Assembly (NCBI RefSeq): GCF_042682545.1
Contig: NZ_JBHUHQ010000014.1
From: Ornithinibacillus salinisoli
GTDB lineage: Bacteria > Bacillota > Bacilli > Bacillales > Amphibacillaceae
DNA: 64,000 bases
Reading direction: 5' to 3' (one strand)
The notes below the pieces were generated by a model. That model made no database searches. It had not been told where the DNA came from and saw nothing but the letters and a program-made list of their open reading frames with translations. The position numbers and the translations under genes were made by a program. Positions 34,398 to 44,030 of this stretch are shown here, one piece after another. Each line of letters starts with the position of its first letter. Positions within the stretch are counted from its first letter, which is position 1.

Positions 34398-34506
34398 GAA
34401 TAGTGGATTACAACTTCATGACATGTATTGGATAGAAGAGCCTCACTGAATGTTGATAGCATGGGTTACTACCACTCCATAACCAGATTACTACCCATCA
34501 GCGTAG

Positions 34507-34626
34507 GCAGAATACGTAGACTCCTGCGGGAACAGCACGTGTCCGAAGACCCCGCAAGAAGTGGTTTTCTTCTGAGGAGGCTGAGGCCGTGCCCGCGGAA
34601 AGCGAAGTATTCTGCCGGAGCGGTTG
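34507..34626 (-). repeat. GC-rich intergenic inverted-end repeat, copy 2
   Basis: On the minus strand: GGCAGAATACTTCGCTTTCC ... CTACGTATTCTGCC with the same inner blocks as copy 1 (TTTCCGCGGGC, AGCCTCCTC, TGCGGGGTCT, CCCGCAGGAGTCTACG). The two copies point toward each other in the 34174-34805 gap. The short readings through this gap are repeat DNA, not genes. A degenerate family-C piece may lie at about 34185-34240. Confidence 0.75.
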
Positions 34627-34761
34627 TATAGCAATCCCTTCGAAATGTGTGAAAGAAAGTAAATCCAAGCGAAAGTTACTGCACATTTTACATCAATTAC
34701 GAATAAATTTCATACTTGGAAAAAACGAAAAAGCAACAATTTTACAGAAAACAGTTACAAT

Positions 34762-34805
34762 AAAAAAGTGAGATCATGGATTGTCCTTGATCTCACCTTT
34801 TTTTA
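34762..34805. terminator. Bidirectional intrinsic terminator
   Basis: AAAAAGTGAGATCA pairs with TTGATCTCACCTTTTT (near perfect) around a 9-10 nt loop; it ends the minus-strand lipoprotein gene. Confidence 0.75.
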
Positions 34806-35225
34806 TTAGTTTAAAATAGAGCGTAATTTGTTTGTGGAGTTAGGTGTTGTAACATAAGTGGAAACTTCATCATCCACCATATATCTGAATGTACTTGTCT
34901 CTCCTTCTTTTCCTAGCCATAAATGGATAGCATGGATCGGAAATTCATCGCCATATCCGATCATCATATCAAAATCTGGTTGCTCCACATCGACATCACT
35001 TTTTTGTTTAGTTGCTGTCGTAATAACATCTTTTAGGATAGATATCGATTCTATGTCACGAAAGGAATAGATGATGTCTTCGTTCATTTCTCCAAAACCA
35101 TGTGAATTAGATATATTAATAATTTCTATCTTTTCATCTAGAAGCACCATTGTATCTGCTGGTTGTTTACATCCTGTAAATACTAGCATACAAAGAATAA
35201 GTATTAATGTTATGTTAATTTTCAT
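34806..35225 (-). CDS. Putative lipoprotein
   Basis: A 139-aa protein with a lipoprotein signal: MKINITLILILCMLVFTGC, with lipobox VFTGC at Cys19. The body is acidic and has no known domain. The start at 35225 is chosen because it gives a proper signal peptide; the longer reading from 35261 adds an unlikely N-terminus. It lies downstream of the prolyl oligopeptidase gene on the same strand, 54 nt away, and may be co-transcribed. Confidence 0.7.
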   Translation of the reverse strand: MKINITLILILCMLVFTGCKQPADTMVLLDEKIEIINISNSHGFGEMNEDIIYSFRDIESISILKDVITTATKQKSDVDVEQPDFDMMIGYGDEFPIHAIHLWLGKEGETSTFRYMVDDEVSTYVTTPNSTNKLRSILN

Positions 35226-35279
35226 ATTAAGCTTCGCTCCGTAATAATGTACACCAAACATTATGCTGTTTTTCTTTTC

Positions 35280-37298
35280 TTATCTCAGTTCCTTATTCAA
35301 AAATGCATAAAAGTCTACCCACTCTTCAATGACTTTTGATGTTGGTTTTCCTAATCCATGGCCGGCTTTGGATTCCAATCGAAGAATGATAGTAGATTCT
35401 TTATCTGCCTTTTCCGTAAGTGTAGCTGCAAACTTTTTAGCGTGAGCTGGTACAACTCGGTCATCGCTTTCTGCCGTTGCTATAAGTACTGGTGGATATT
35501 TTTGACCATCTTTAATATTATGCAATGGTGAATAGGCATATAAATATGGAAATTGATTCGGATTATCTGCGCTTCCGTATTCTGGGATCCAATAACGTCC
35601 GATGGTAAACTTATGATAGCGTAACATGTCGATAACAGGTACTCTACATACAACAGCCCCAAAGAGGTCTGGGCGCTGTACCATGCAGGCCGCAACTAAC
35701 AAGCCACCATTGGAGCCACCCATAATAGATAGTTTTGATTTTTTTGTGTAGTTATTTTCAATTAGCCATTCGCCAGCAGAAATGAAGTCATCAAATACAT
35801 TTTGTTTGTTTTCAAGCATACCTGCTTTATGCCATTCTTCTCCGTATTCTGTTCCGCCACGAAGATTTGCTACTGCATAAACGCCGCCTTTTTCTAGCCA
35901 ACGTAAAATTGCAGGGTTGAAAGTAGGGGTCATACTTATGTTAAAACCGCCATATCCGTATAAAATAACAGGATTTTCACTATCTAATTGTATTTCCTTA
36001 TGATGGGTGATAAACATCGGTACCTTTGTTCCATCTTTTGAGGTGTAGAATACTTGCTTTGTCTCAAAGACGGATGTGTCTACTGGTAAATCCGATTCAG
36101 CAAATACAGACAGATGTTGGTCACTCAATCGATAGCTATAGACAATTGTTGGGCTTAAAAATGATGTGATCCCAAAAAAGATTTCATCATCTTCTTTACT
36201 ACGGGTCATGTTTGTTAGTGAACCAAATACAGGTAATTCTATTTGGTGTAAATGTTCACCAGTAATACTATATACGTGAAGCTGGTGATGAGCATCATGT
36301 AGAAACGTAACAATGAACTTGTTATTAAGGTATTGGATGGTGTCCATTACATCTTCTTGTTCTGGAACGATGTCTCGCCAATTTTCTCGTGTAGGATTGT
36401 TAACATCAATCGCAATGATTTTTCCATTTGGTGTATTTAGGTCTGTCTTGAAATAAAATGTATTTTCATCGTTCGTAATATACACGTATTCGGCATCCTG
36501 ATCATCGAGTAACCGAACAATTTCACCATCTGAATCTAGCCTTTTAATGTAAAATCTATTTTCCGTTGCTGTACCAAGAAGTACATATAGGCATAGATAT
36601 TTTTCATCTTCACTTATTGTCGGTGAAAACATTAGCTCTTTCTCTTCTGGTTGTTCATGAATAAGAATATCTTCATTTTGTGTAGTACCTAATTTATGAA
36701 AATATACTTTATTATAATTGCTTTCATCTTCTTGATTGACACTTCCGGGTTCTGGAAAGCGGCTGTAATAGAATCCAGAGTTGTCTGGTGCCCATGCAAT
36801 ATTAGTAAATTTAATATGTTGGATGTGATCTTGTAAGTCTAGTACATTTTCAACATTGCGTATTCGGATTTCTTGCCAGTCACTACCATGAGTAGAAGTG
36901 GCGTACGCCATATAATTTCCGTCATTACTAAATGAAAAATTAGTCATGGCAACTGTTCCATCGTCACTAAGTTTATTAGGATCGATTAAAACCTCATCTT
37001 CTTCCTCGTTTTTATAAAGAATAGCTTGGTTTTGTAGCCCATCATTTTTTTGGAAAAATAATTTGCCATTTACCTTTTTCGGTACAAAATACTTTGGATA
37101 ATTCCATAACTCTTCTAATCTATTTTTATCTTTATTTCTGGTTGTTGTTTGCGAAAAGTATGTATCGCATTGGTTTTTCATCCAGCTGCTCCATTCAACC
37201 GATTCCTGGGACGAGGGATCTTCTAACCAACGATATGGATCTGCTACTTTCGTTCCGTGAAAATCTTCCACAATTGAATCTTTTTTAAATGTAATCAA
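35280..37298 (-). CDS. Prolyl oligopeptidase family serine peptidase (S9A)
   Basis: A 672-aa enzyme cleaving short peptides after proline. The N-terminal seven-blade propeller (about 70-400) opens from HGTKVADPYRWLEDP, a classical S9A start. The hydrolase domain has nucleophile Ser in MGGSNGGLLVAA, Asp in TAESDDRVVPAHA and His in SKAGHGLG. The oxyanion region is YGYGGFNISM. TTG 37298 follows GGAGG by 7 nt. No signal peptide, so it is cytoplasmic. Length is slightly below the ~690-710 usual for S9A. Confidence 0.92.
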   Translation of the reverse strand: MITFKKDSIVEDFHGTKVADPYRWLEDPSSQESVEWSSWMKNQCDTYFSQTTTRNKDKNRLEELWNYPKYFVPKKVNGKLFFQKNDGLQNQAILYKNEEEDEVLIDPNKLSDDGTVAMTNFSFSNDGNYMAYATSTHGSDWQEIRIRNVENVLDLQDHIQHIKFTNIAWAPDNSGFYYSRFPEPGSVNQEDESNYNKVYFHKLGTTQNEDILIHEQPEEKELMFSPTISEDEKYLCLYVLLGTATENRFYIKRLDSDGEIVRLLDDQDAEYVYITNDENTFYFKTDLNTPNGKIIAIDVNNPTRENWRDIVPEQEDVMDTIQYLNNKFIVTFLHDAHHQLHVYSITGEHLHQIELPVFGSLTNMTRSKEDDEIFFGITSFLSPTIVYSYRLSDQHLSVFAESDLPVDTSVFETKQVFYTSKDGTKVPMFITHHKEIQLDSENPVILYGYGGFNISMTPTFNPAILRWLEKGGVYAVANLRGGTEYGEEWHKAGMLENKQNVFDDFISAGEWLIENNYTKKSKLSIMGGSNGGLLVAACMVQRPDLFGAVVCRVPVIDMLRYHKFTIGRYWIPEYGSADNPNQFPYLYAYSPLHNIKDGQKYPPVLIATAESDDRVVPAHAKKFAATLTEKADKESTIILRLESKAGHGLGKPTSKVIEEWVDFYAFLNKELR

Positions 37299-37459
37299 GA
37301 TGTAACCTCCTTTTAGTACGTATATAAAGAATTCGACATGTAAACCGTTTTTTCCTCTTTATCGTTTCAATTCTAAAAAACTTTGCTAGGATACGCATAA
37401 TTTGAAGCATTGCTTCATATGATGAATGAAATCATTCAAATTGGATCAGGGGGTTTCTC

Positions 37460-37870
37460 ATGAGTCGTACGTTTGAGATGATTTTATCCATTATTGGAGT
37501 GTTGATTTACTTTTGTTTATTGGTGGTAGGAATCGGTTTGGTTTGGTTCTTAAATAATAATAGCCTGTTAGAAAAAATCTTGGGAGACTCGCTTCAACTA
37601 GAACTGGGAGTTTACATGACAGATGTAATTGAATTTATTAATATGTTTAGTACCGGTGGTTGGTTGTTAATTATTGTAATGGGGATTCCTTTGGTACTCG
37701 GTATCGTTTGCCTATTCTTAATTAAGGGGAATAACAAGCCGAAACCTGCGGGGATCATACTAATATCGACTGCTTTTTTTAGTGTGGTGTTCAGTTTTTG
37801 GATTGGGGCGGTTGGTGGTTTCTTTTATTTAATAGCAGGTTTGTTATGCTTAACGAGAATTCAGAGATAG
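37460..37870 (+). CDS. Four-helix membrane protein (DUF4064-like)
   Basis: A 136-aa protein with hydrophobic segments at about residues 8-32, 65-88, 96-113 and 115-132. The opening MSRTFEMILSIIGVLIYF and the paired C-terminal helices resemble DUF4064 proteins. ATG 37460 follows CAGGGGG. It stands alone, upstream of the sugar operon's control region. Function unknown. Confidence 0.7.
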   Translation: MSRTFEMILSIIGVLIYFCLLVVGIGLVWFLNNNSLLEKILGDSLQLELGVYMTDVIEFINMFSTGGWLLIIVMGIPLVLGIVCLFLIKGNNKPKPAGIILISTAFFSVVFSFWIGAVGGFFYLIAGLLCLTRIQR

Positions 37871-38008
37871 AAATGTGACCATGTAATCTCAGTGATGTGT
37901 AGTTCTTTGTTACTAATATTTTTTCGTATCCATCATTGACTTTTTATAAAATAAGATTTATACTGCCAGTATACGTTGCTAGCATATAGGAACTTATTTT
38001 TTTGAACG

Positions 38009-38026
38009 ATAACTAAAGCGCTTTCA
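38009..38026 (+). promoter_or_regulatory. Candidate cre (CcpA) site
   Basis: CTAAAGCGCTTTCAAA contains the near-palindromic AAAGCGCTTT core; the complement TTTGAAAGCGCTTTAG matches the catabolite-responsive element pattern TGNAANCGNNNNCA in most positions. It lies ~90 nt before the first gene of the sugar operon. Confidence 0.65.
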
Positions 38027-38038
38027 AATTTTTTTCGA

Positions 38039-38064
38039 AAAAAACTAAAACGTTTTAGTTTTTT
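38039..38064 (+). promoter_or_regulatory. LacI-type operator O1
   Basis: Perfect 26-bp palindrome centred on AACTAAAACGTTTTAGTT (38043-38060). The AAAACGTTTT core with central CpG is typical of LacI/GalR operators. The operon encodes a LacI regulator at 44757. Confidence 0.8.
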
Positions 38065-38077
38065 ATAACAAGAATTT

Positions 38078-38091
38078 CGAAAACGTTTTCG
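38078..38091 (+). promoter_or_regulatory. LacI-type operator O2
   Basis: CGAAAACGTTTTCG, a perfect 14-bp palindrome sharing AAAACGTTTT with O1. Centre-to-centre distance is 33 bp (about three helix turns). It lies just before the ribosome site of the GH65 gene. Confidence 0.78.
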
Positions 38092-38113
38092 GAAAAAGGA
38101 GAGGTGCACCCTC

Positions 38114-40486
38114 ATGATGGAATATAATTTGGGAAAAGGAAAGTATGAGGACTGGATTGTTTCGGAAACCACATTTTCTCCAGATGCTTTAGGAAAAGGG
38201 GAATCGATCATGTATCTGGGGAACGGATATATGGGATTAAGGTCAGCAACAGAGGAACCCTACCTTAAAGAATCTAGAAATCTTTTAGTTAATGGAACAT
38301 TTAATAAAGCATTTAAAAATGAAGTTACCGAACTACCTAACTTAGCTGATATCACAAGAATCGATATTCGCATTGATGGAACACGATTTAGCCTCGAGTT
38401 TGGTGAAACAAAGGAATATGTAAGGCAACTCAATTTAAGAACTGCTGAATTAACGCGGACATTCTATTGGACGTCGCCACAAGGTAAAGAATTACGTTTT
38501 TCATTTCATCGTTTTGTATCACTACATAATATGCATTTGATCGCTATGCAAATGGAGGTTGAAAGTTTAACTGAATCAGTAGAGTTATCTTTTGACTCTG
38601 GTATTAACGCACAAATGAGCAATTCCGGTTCGCAGCACTTTCTTGAAGGTGATCGGAGGGTGTATGACAGAAAATTTATAGAGCTTATTCAGACAACGAA
38701 AGAGTCGAATGTGGATATAGCAATTAATACGACCCATAACATCTTTGTAAACGGTAAGGCGTACAGTCACGAGCCTAAGATGAATATGAGCCGAAGAAAT
38801 GTATGGCTCAGTTACGATATGAAACTTGAACCCAAAGAGAAATTAGTAATGGAAAAGTTAACCACTGTTTATACTAGCCGTGATAAAGAATTTGCTCGGA
38901 CAGATTATCAGCTTGCTAATTTACGAGAGTATGCTTTAAATGAATTGAAAGCGATTTCTGGTAAAGGCTATAGCGAACTGTTGCATATGCATCAAACAGC
39001 GTGGGAAGACAATGTTTGGCAGTTTTATAATCTAGATATTAAAAGTGAAGATCCCTATGACTTACTTGCATTACGATTTGCGATCTATCATTTAACAATT
39101 ATGACTCCTGCTCATGATGATCGAATGGGGATCGGTGCTAAAGCTTTGAGTGGAGAAGGGTATAAAGGGCATTCATTTTGGGATACAGAAATATTTATTC
39201 TTCCTTTCTTTACCTACTCGAATCCGGAAGTAGCTAAATCGCTTTTACAGTATAGATATCAAGGGTTAGCTGGAGCAAGAAGGAAAGCCCAAGAGAATGG
39301 ATATAAGGGTGCGATGTATCCGTGGGAAGCCGCATGGCCAACAGATGGAGAAGTTACACCGTTGTTAGGTGATGTTGATATCGTCACGGGAGAACAAACA
39401 AAAATTTGGTCTGGATTGATTGAACAACATATCACTTCTGATATTGCCTTTGCAGTATATCAATATTATAACGTAACGAACGATCATGATTTTATGAATA
39501 AATATGGCTATGAAATGATTTTTGATACTGCGAATTTTTGGGCAAGTAGACTAGAGTGGAATGATGAGAAGCAAGAATATCATATCAATAATGTTATAGG
39601 TCCAGATGAATATAAAGAGCATGTGAATAATAATGCTTTTACAAATTATATGGCATACTTCAATTTGAAATTAGCTATGTATTACTATAAGTCGTTGCAT
39701 GAGGTCAATTCAGAGGTGCTGGATGAATTAAATGAACGACTAAGTTTACTAGATTGTTATACGGATTGGGAATCAAAAGCTAGTCATTTATATTTACCAA
39801 CACCACGTGAAGAAGATCTTGTCATCCCACAAGATGATACTTACTTACAGCTAAGAGAGATAGACTTATCAAAGTATAAAAATCAGGAACAGGTTCGCGG
39901 TATTTATAAGGATTATAGTCCAGAACAAATCAATGAAATACAAGTTACCAAGCAGGCTGATGTATTAATTTTACTCTATTTATGGGATCAAACATTTTTA
40001 AAAGACGATATTCGTTTAACCGAAGAAATGAAGAAATCTAACTTTAATTTCTATGAACCAAAGACATTGCATGATTCTTCATTAAGTTTGGCCACACATG
40101 CCATACTTGCAAATGATATTGGAAAAACGGATATAGCTTATTCCTTATTTAAGGAAGCTACAGAAATTGATCTAGGTCCAAATATGTATTCGTCTGATGA
40201 GGGTGTTCATGCCGCGTCAATCGGTGGAATTTGGTCCGTTGCTGTTTTTGGTTTTGCGGGTGTTCGGCTTCAAGATAAGAGGCTAAGAATCAATCCATGC
40301 CTTCCAAAACACTGGAGACAGATGAGATTTACAATCTACTGGAAAGGACAACCACTGTTTGTAACCGTTACAGATTCCTCTGTAATAGTAGAGGGGAAAA
40401 CAGATGAAGTTCTAGAGGTTGAATCATTTGGAAAAGTATATCAATGGGAAGGTTACTTGGAAATACCAAGGAAGCACTCTAATTAG
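38114..40486 (+). CDS. GH65 glycoside phosphorylase 1
   Basis: A 790-aa inverting alpha-glucoside phosphorylase of family GH65, full length. N-terminal beta-sandwich (about 1-280), linker, and (alpha/alpha)6 catalytic barrel with SFWDTEIFILPFF, the general acid Glu499 in NNVIGPDEYKEHVNNN, VTKQADVLILLY at the phosphate site and HDSSLSLATHAI. Such enzymes release beta-glucose 1-phosphate from trehalose, kojibiose, nigerose, maltose or glucosylated polyols. The acceptor cannot be read reliably. It is the first gene of the operon, behind cre and LacI sites. ATG 38114 follows AAGGAGAGG; ATG 38117 is possible. Confidence 0.92.
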   Translation: MMEYNLGKGKYEDWIVSETTFSPDALGKGESIMYLGNGYMGLRSATEEPYLKESRNLLVNGTFNKAFKNEVTELPNLADITRIDIRIDGTRFSLEFGETKEYVRQLNLRTAELTRTFYWTSPQGKELRFSFHRFVSLHNMHLIAMQMEVESLTESVELSFDSGINAQMSNSGSQHFLEGDRRVYDRKFIELIQTTKESNVDIAINTTHNIFVNGKAYSHEPKMNMSRRNVWLSYDMKLEPKEKLVMEKLTTVYTSRDKEFARTDYQLANLREYALNELKAISGKGYSELLHMHQTAWEDNVWQFYNLDIKSEDPYDLLALRFAIYHLTIMTPAHDDRMGIGAKALSGEGYKGHSFWDTEIFILPFFTYSNPEVAKSLLQYRYQGLAGARRKAQENGYKGAMYPWEAAWPTDGEVTPLLGDVDIVTGEQTKIWSGLIEQHITSDIAFAVYQYYNVTNDHDFMNKYGYEMIFDTANFWASRLEWNDEKQEYHINNVIGPDEYKEHVNNNAFTNYMAYFNLKLAMYYYKSLHEVNSEVLDELNERLSLLDCYTDWESKASHLYLPTPREEDLVIPQDDTYLQLREIDLSKYKNQEQVRGIYKDYSPEQINEIQVTKQADVLILLYLWDQTFLKDDIRLTEEMKKSNFNFYEPKTLHDSSLSLATHAILANDIGKTDIAYSLFKEATEIDLGPNMYSSDEGVHAASIGGIWSVAVFGFAGVRLQDKRLRINPCLPKHWRQMRFTIYWKGQPLFVTVTDSSVIVEGKTDEVLEVESFGKVYQWEGYLEIPRKHSN

Positions 40487-40556
40487 CGTTATTTAGTGGA
40501 TGAGTAATTCATCCTTAAATATAAAATAAAAAAGAAACGAAAAGGGAGGATTTCAT

Positions 40557-41801
40557 ATGAAATTCCGTAAGAGTTTGTTAGTTTTATTATCCATTTCATT
40601 TGCATTATTTTTAGCAGCTTGTGGTGGGGACGATAATGAGGACGCAGAAGGTTCTGATGATTCTTCAGGTCAAAAAATAACCATTTTCCAAAGTAAAGTG
40701 GAAATTTCGGAGCAATTGGAAGCATTAGCTGCAGAGTATGAAGAAGAAACTGGTGTAGAAGTAGAAGTTTGGGGTACAACTGGTGATGATTACTTTCAAC
40801 AATTACAAATTCGTTTAAATAGTAATCAAGGTCCTTCTATTTTTAGTGTTCGCCATGTTACAGAAGCAGAAAAATTAGAATCTTATCTATATGACATGAG
40901 TGACGAGGCTTTTGTTGAGGATGTTGCTCCGAATATGGCGTTGGAGTACGATGGAAAAGTTGTTGGTGTTCCGTACGGAGTTGAAGGATTTGGCTTAGTT
41001 TACAATAAAGATTTAGTTAGTGAAGAAGATATTGCTGATTATGAATCTTTTGTAAGTACGCTAGAGAAGTTTAAGGATTCAGATGTACAGGGTCTTAGTC
41101 TTGCTCAAGAAGCTTATTTCCTTATTGGTCATTTGAGTAACTACCCATTCTCTTTACAGGAAGATAATTATGACTATATTCAACAATTAAGTAATGGCGA
41201 AGTTACAATGGCAGAAACAGATGAATTCCAAGCATTTGGTCAATTAATGGAAGACTTACGAGCAAACATTCCAAACCCATTGGATATTACGTATGACGAG
41301 CAAATGGGAGACTTTGCTACTGGAAAAACAGCTATGATTCACCAAGGTAACTGGGCATACGGTATGTTTGAAGATTATGATTTAGACTTTGAAATTGGTA
41401 TGGCTCCACTACCATTACTAGATAATGACAAATTAGAAGTTGGTGTAGGTAGTAACTGGGGTATTAATGCTAATAAAGACGATGCTGAGGTTCAAGCAGC
41501 AGCAGATTTCTTAAACTGGATGCATACGAGTGAAACAGGAATGCGTTATATAGTAGAAGAATTCGGGGCTGTACCGGCATTTACAAACATTGAAGCAAAT
41601 GATTTAGATCCGTTATCTCAAGCAGTATTAGATGCTACTAATAGTGGTGAAACAATTCCTTGGTCTCATAACTATTATCCAGCAAATGTTATCGTAAATG
41701 ATTTTGTGCCAGCTACGGAGAATTTCTTCTTATCCAAAGATGTTACTGGAGAACAGTTTATTGATAGCCTAGATGAGGCTTGGCAAAACGCAATTAAATA
41801 A
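40557..41801 (+). CDS. Carbohydrate ABC transporter substrate-binding lipoprotein
   Basis: A 414-aa CUT1-type binding protein. Lipoprotein signal with lipobox LAAC (Cys21 of MKFRKSLLVLLSISFALFLA-AC), an acidic linker, then an extracellular solute-binding fold (family 1) with TGKTAMIHQGNWAYGMF and WMHTSETGMRYIVEE. ATG 40557 follows GGGAGG. It captures the operon's sugar outside the cell. A hairpin GGATGA-GTAA-TTCATCC lies just upstream at 40497-40514. A repeat element separates it from the permease genes. Confidence 0.92.
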   Translation: MKFRKSLLVLLSISFALFLAACGGDDNEDAEGSDDSSGQKITIFQSKVEISEQLEALAAEYEEETGVEVEVWGTTGDDYFQQLQIRLNSNQGPSIFSVRHVTEAEKLESYLYDMSDEAFVEDVAPNMALEYDGKVVGVPYGVEGFGLVYNKDLVSEEDIADYESFVSTLEKFKDSDVQGLSLAQEAYFLIGHLSNYPFSLQEDNYDYIQQLSNGEVTMAETDEFQAFGQLMEDLRANIPNPLDITYDEQMGDFATGKTAMIHQGNWAYGMFEDYDLDFEIGMAPLPLLDNDKLEVGVGSNWGINANKDDAEVQAAADFLNWMHTSETGMRYIVEEFGAVPAFTNIEANDLDPLSQAVLDATNSGETIPWSHNYYPANVIVNDFVPATENFFLSKDVTGEQFIDSLDEAWQNAIK

Positions 41802-41857
41802 TAACGTGTACAAAATGATGGGGAGATATATAATTCTATCCCGCAGGTAACGGGCAG

Positions 41858-42052
41858 TAAGACCCCACTTCAATACTTTGAGGCAAAGCTAAGAGGTGTT
41901 GAGTGGGGGAACAACTGCCCGTAAATGTCTGATTCGTTCGGGTCTACAGGACGAGGAGTTACAATAGATGTTTTCGGTAGGACGGGTAATCGCAGTTGTT
42001 GCGTTCTTCGTCTTTGTTCATCTATTATCAGTGGGGATAAGAAACCCCACAC
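41858..42052 (+). mobile_element. IS605-like short non-coding element, copy B, inside the sugar operon
   Basis: It begins AAGACCCCACTTCAATACTT, has a stem partner GAGTGGGGGAAC, passes through CGTAAATGTCTGATTCGTTC and ACGGGTAATCGCAGTTGTTG, and ends with TCAGTGGGGATAAGAAACCCCAC. Block order matches the element at 24018-24232 on the other strand. No gene inside. It occupies half of the 400-nt gap between the binding-protein and permease genes (41802-42201); the rest shows nothing clear, and I see no terminator. Confidence 0.62.
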
Positions 42053-42201
42053 GTAATGAAGTTTAATGAAGTTTCGCTTTATTTTCCTATCCATTTCATT
42101 TGTGATCCGATTCAATGAAACTATATTTTTGATTTTTGGGATTACATCAATGACAGCTAGGAGTATAAAGAATAATATTGTATTGGAAAGAAGGGATTAA
42201 C

Positions 42202-43077
42202 GTGACAAATAGAATGACTAAAGGTTGGTTTGCATTATTTACTATCCCTCTATTAGTAATCTTTGTTACTGTAGTTATCATTCCATTCTTAATGGGAATT
42301 TATTATTCATTTTTTGATTGGGATGGTATTAGGGCAAATCCAATGGAGTTTATTGGGTTAGAAAATTATTTGCAATTATTTAGTGATTCACGATTTATTG
42401 AATCTGCATTGGTCACGATAAAATTTACTGTCATAGCAGTAATTACGGTAAATATACTAGGGGTTACTTTTGCATTACTTGTAACTTCCGCGTTACGAAC
42501 CGTAAATGCAGCACGTGCAATGCTGTTTATGCCTAATCTTATTGGTGGATTAATATTAGGATACATTTGGCAATTTATTTTTACTGACGCTTTTAAAATA
42601 ATTGGTGAGGCAACTGGATTCGAAAGCGTGTTCTTTAATTGGCTATTAGATTCTGATTACTCCCTGTATGCATTAGTATTTGTATTTACTTGGCAAATGG
42701 CAGGGTATATGATGATTATTTATATTGCAGGAATACAAGGAATTTCAAATGATGTTATAGAGGCCTCTAAGATTGACGGGGCAAGCTATTGGCAAAGGCT
42801 ACGGAAAATTATTCTTCCATTATTAATGCCATCTTTTACAATTTGTCTATTCTTAACACTGTCCTTCGCTTTTAAAATCTATGATGTAAACCTATCACTA
42901 ACAGGCGGTGGACCAGTAAATTCAACGGAGCTATTTGCACTGCATATTTATAATGAAATATTTGGTTATGGAAATTATGGTTTTGGTCAGGCTAAGGCAG
43001 TTATCTTTTTCGTGCTTGTTGCAGCTGTAACCTTAACACAAGTATATATTACGAAGAAAAGGGAGGTAGAGATGTAA
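42202..43077 (+). CDS. Sugar ABC transporter permease 1 (MalF-like)
   Basis: A 291-aa CUT1 permease with six helices. The EAA loop is seen as VIEASKIDGASYWQRLRKI followed by ILPLLMP. It forms a heterodimer with the next gene product. GTG 42202 is chosen as it follows AGAAGGGA by 5 nt; TTG 42178 precedes that site. No ATPase gene is in the operon, so a shared MsmX-type ATPase probably energises the importer. Confidence 0.9.
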   Translation: MTNRMTKGWFALFTIPLLVIFVTVVIIPFLMGIYYSFFDWDGIRANPMEFIGLENYLQLFSDSRFIESALVTIKFTVIAVITVNILGVTFALLVTSALRTVNAARAMLFMPNLIGGLILGYIWQFIFTDAFKIIGEATGFESVFFNWLLDSDYSLYALVFVFTWQMAGYMMIIYIAGIQGISNDVIEASKIDGASYWQRLRKIILPLLMPSFTICLFLTLSFAFKIYDVNLSLTGGGPVNSTELFALHIYNEIFGYGNYGFGQAKAVIFFVLVAAVTLTQVYITKKREVEM

Positions 43078-43916
43078 TGGAAAAGTTTAGCAAAGTAATA
43101 AGAGAAATTTTACTCTTATTGGCCGCAATTTTCTTTTTATCTCCCGTCTATATTATGGTGGTCAATTCTTTTAAAAACCGCCAAGAATTATATGAAAATG
43201 TCCTTGCACTGCCAGAACAATTTGGTTTCCAATACTATATCGATGCAATGGAGAAGATGAACTTCATGACAGCTTTGGGTAATTCCTTGTTTATTACAAT
43301 CACATCTGTCATTTTTATTGTAATTCTTTCTTCGATGACTGCTTGGATGCTTGCGAGAACAGATAATACGTTAAGTAAAATAATATTTATGACCTTTATT
43401 GCAACGATGCTTATTCCATTCCAAACATTAATGATGCCATTAATACAATTTATGGATACAATTTCAAATGCATTACCGGTTCAAATGCTAAACTCTCGTG
43501 GTGGATTAATATATATGCATGTAGGGTTCAATGCTGGTATGGCAGTGTTTTTATACCACGGATTTGTGAGATCTACCGTACCAATTTCATTGGAAGAAGC
43601 GGCCACAATCGATGGTTGTACAAAGTTTGGCTTATTTTGGAGAATTGTATTTCCTATGCTAAAACCGATTACCGTTACTGTAATTATATTAAACGTGATA
43701 CAAATTTGGAATGACTTCCTATTGCCATCATTAACACTAACTGATAAAGCTTTACGTACCATTCCTTTATCCACATTCTATTTCTTTGGCGAATTTACAA
43801 TTCAGTGGAATATGGCGATGGCTGGCTTAACTTTAACTGTTATTCCTGTTGTTATCTTTTATATTTTTGCACAAAAGCATATTATTAAGGGAATTGGTGA
43901 AGGAGCAGTTAAATAG
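43077..43916 (+). CDS. Sugar ABC transporter permease 2 (MalG-like)
   Basis: A 279-aa CUT1 permease, six helices, with EAA loop SLEEAATIDGCTKFGLFWRI and FPMLKP. The ATG overlaps the stop of permease 1 (ATGTAATGG), so the two are translated in step. It completes the importer. Confidence 0.92.
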   Translation: MEKFSKVIREILLLLAAIFFLSPVYIMVVNSFKNRQELYENVLALPEQFGFQYYIDAMEKMNFMTALGNSLFITITSVIFIVILSSMTAWMLARTDNTLSKIIFMTFIATMLIPFQTLMMPLIQFMDTISNALPVQMLNSRGGLIYMHVGFNAGMAVFLYHGFVRSTVPISLEEAATIDGCTKFGLFWRIVFPMLKPITVTVIILNVIQIWNDFLLPSLTLTDKALRTIPLSTFYFFGEFTIQWNMAMAGLTLTVIPVVIFYIFAQKHIIKGIGEGAVK

Positions 43917-44030
43917 AAATGATGAAAGTGTAATCACTTGGCATCCAAGAAGCACATGTACATGTTGTAGAATGGATGTCTTACTTTATGAATAAAGAGA
44001 ACAATGTCATGCTTCCAGGAGGGAAATGGA

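Noticed and set aside
34428..34771. Short plus-strand reading frames
   Set aside because: They lie within and beside the inverted GC-rich repeats, with no ribosome sites and no protein-like composition.
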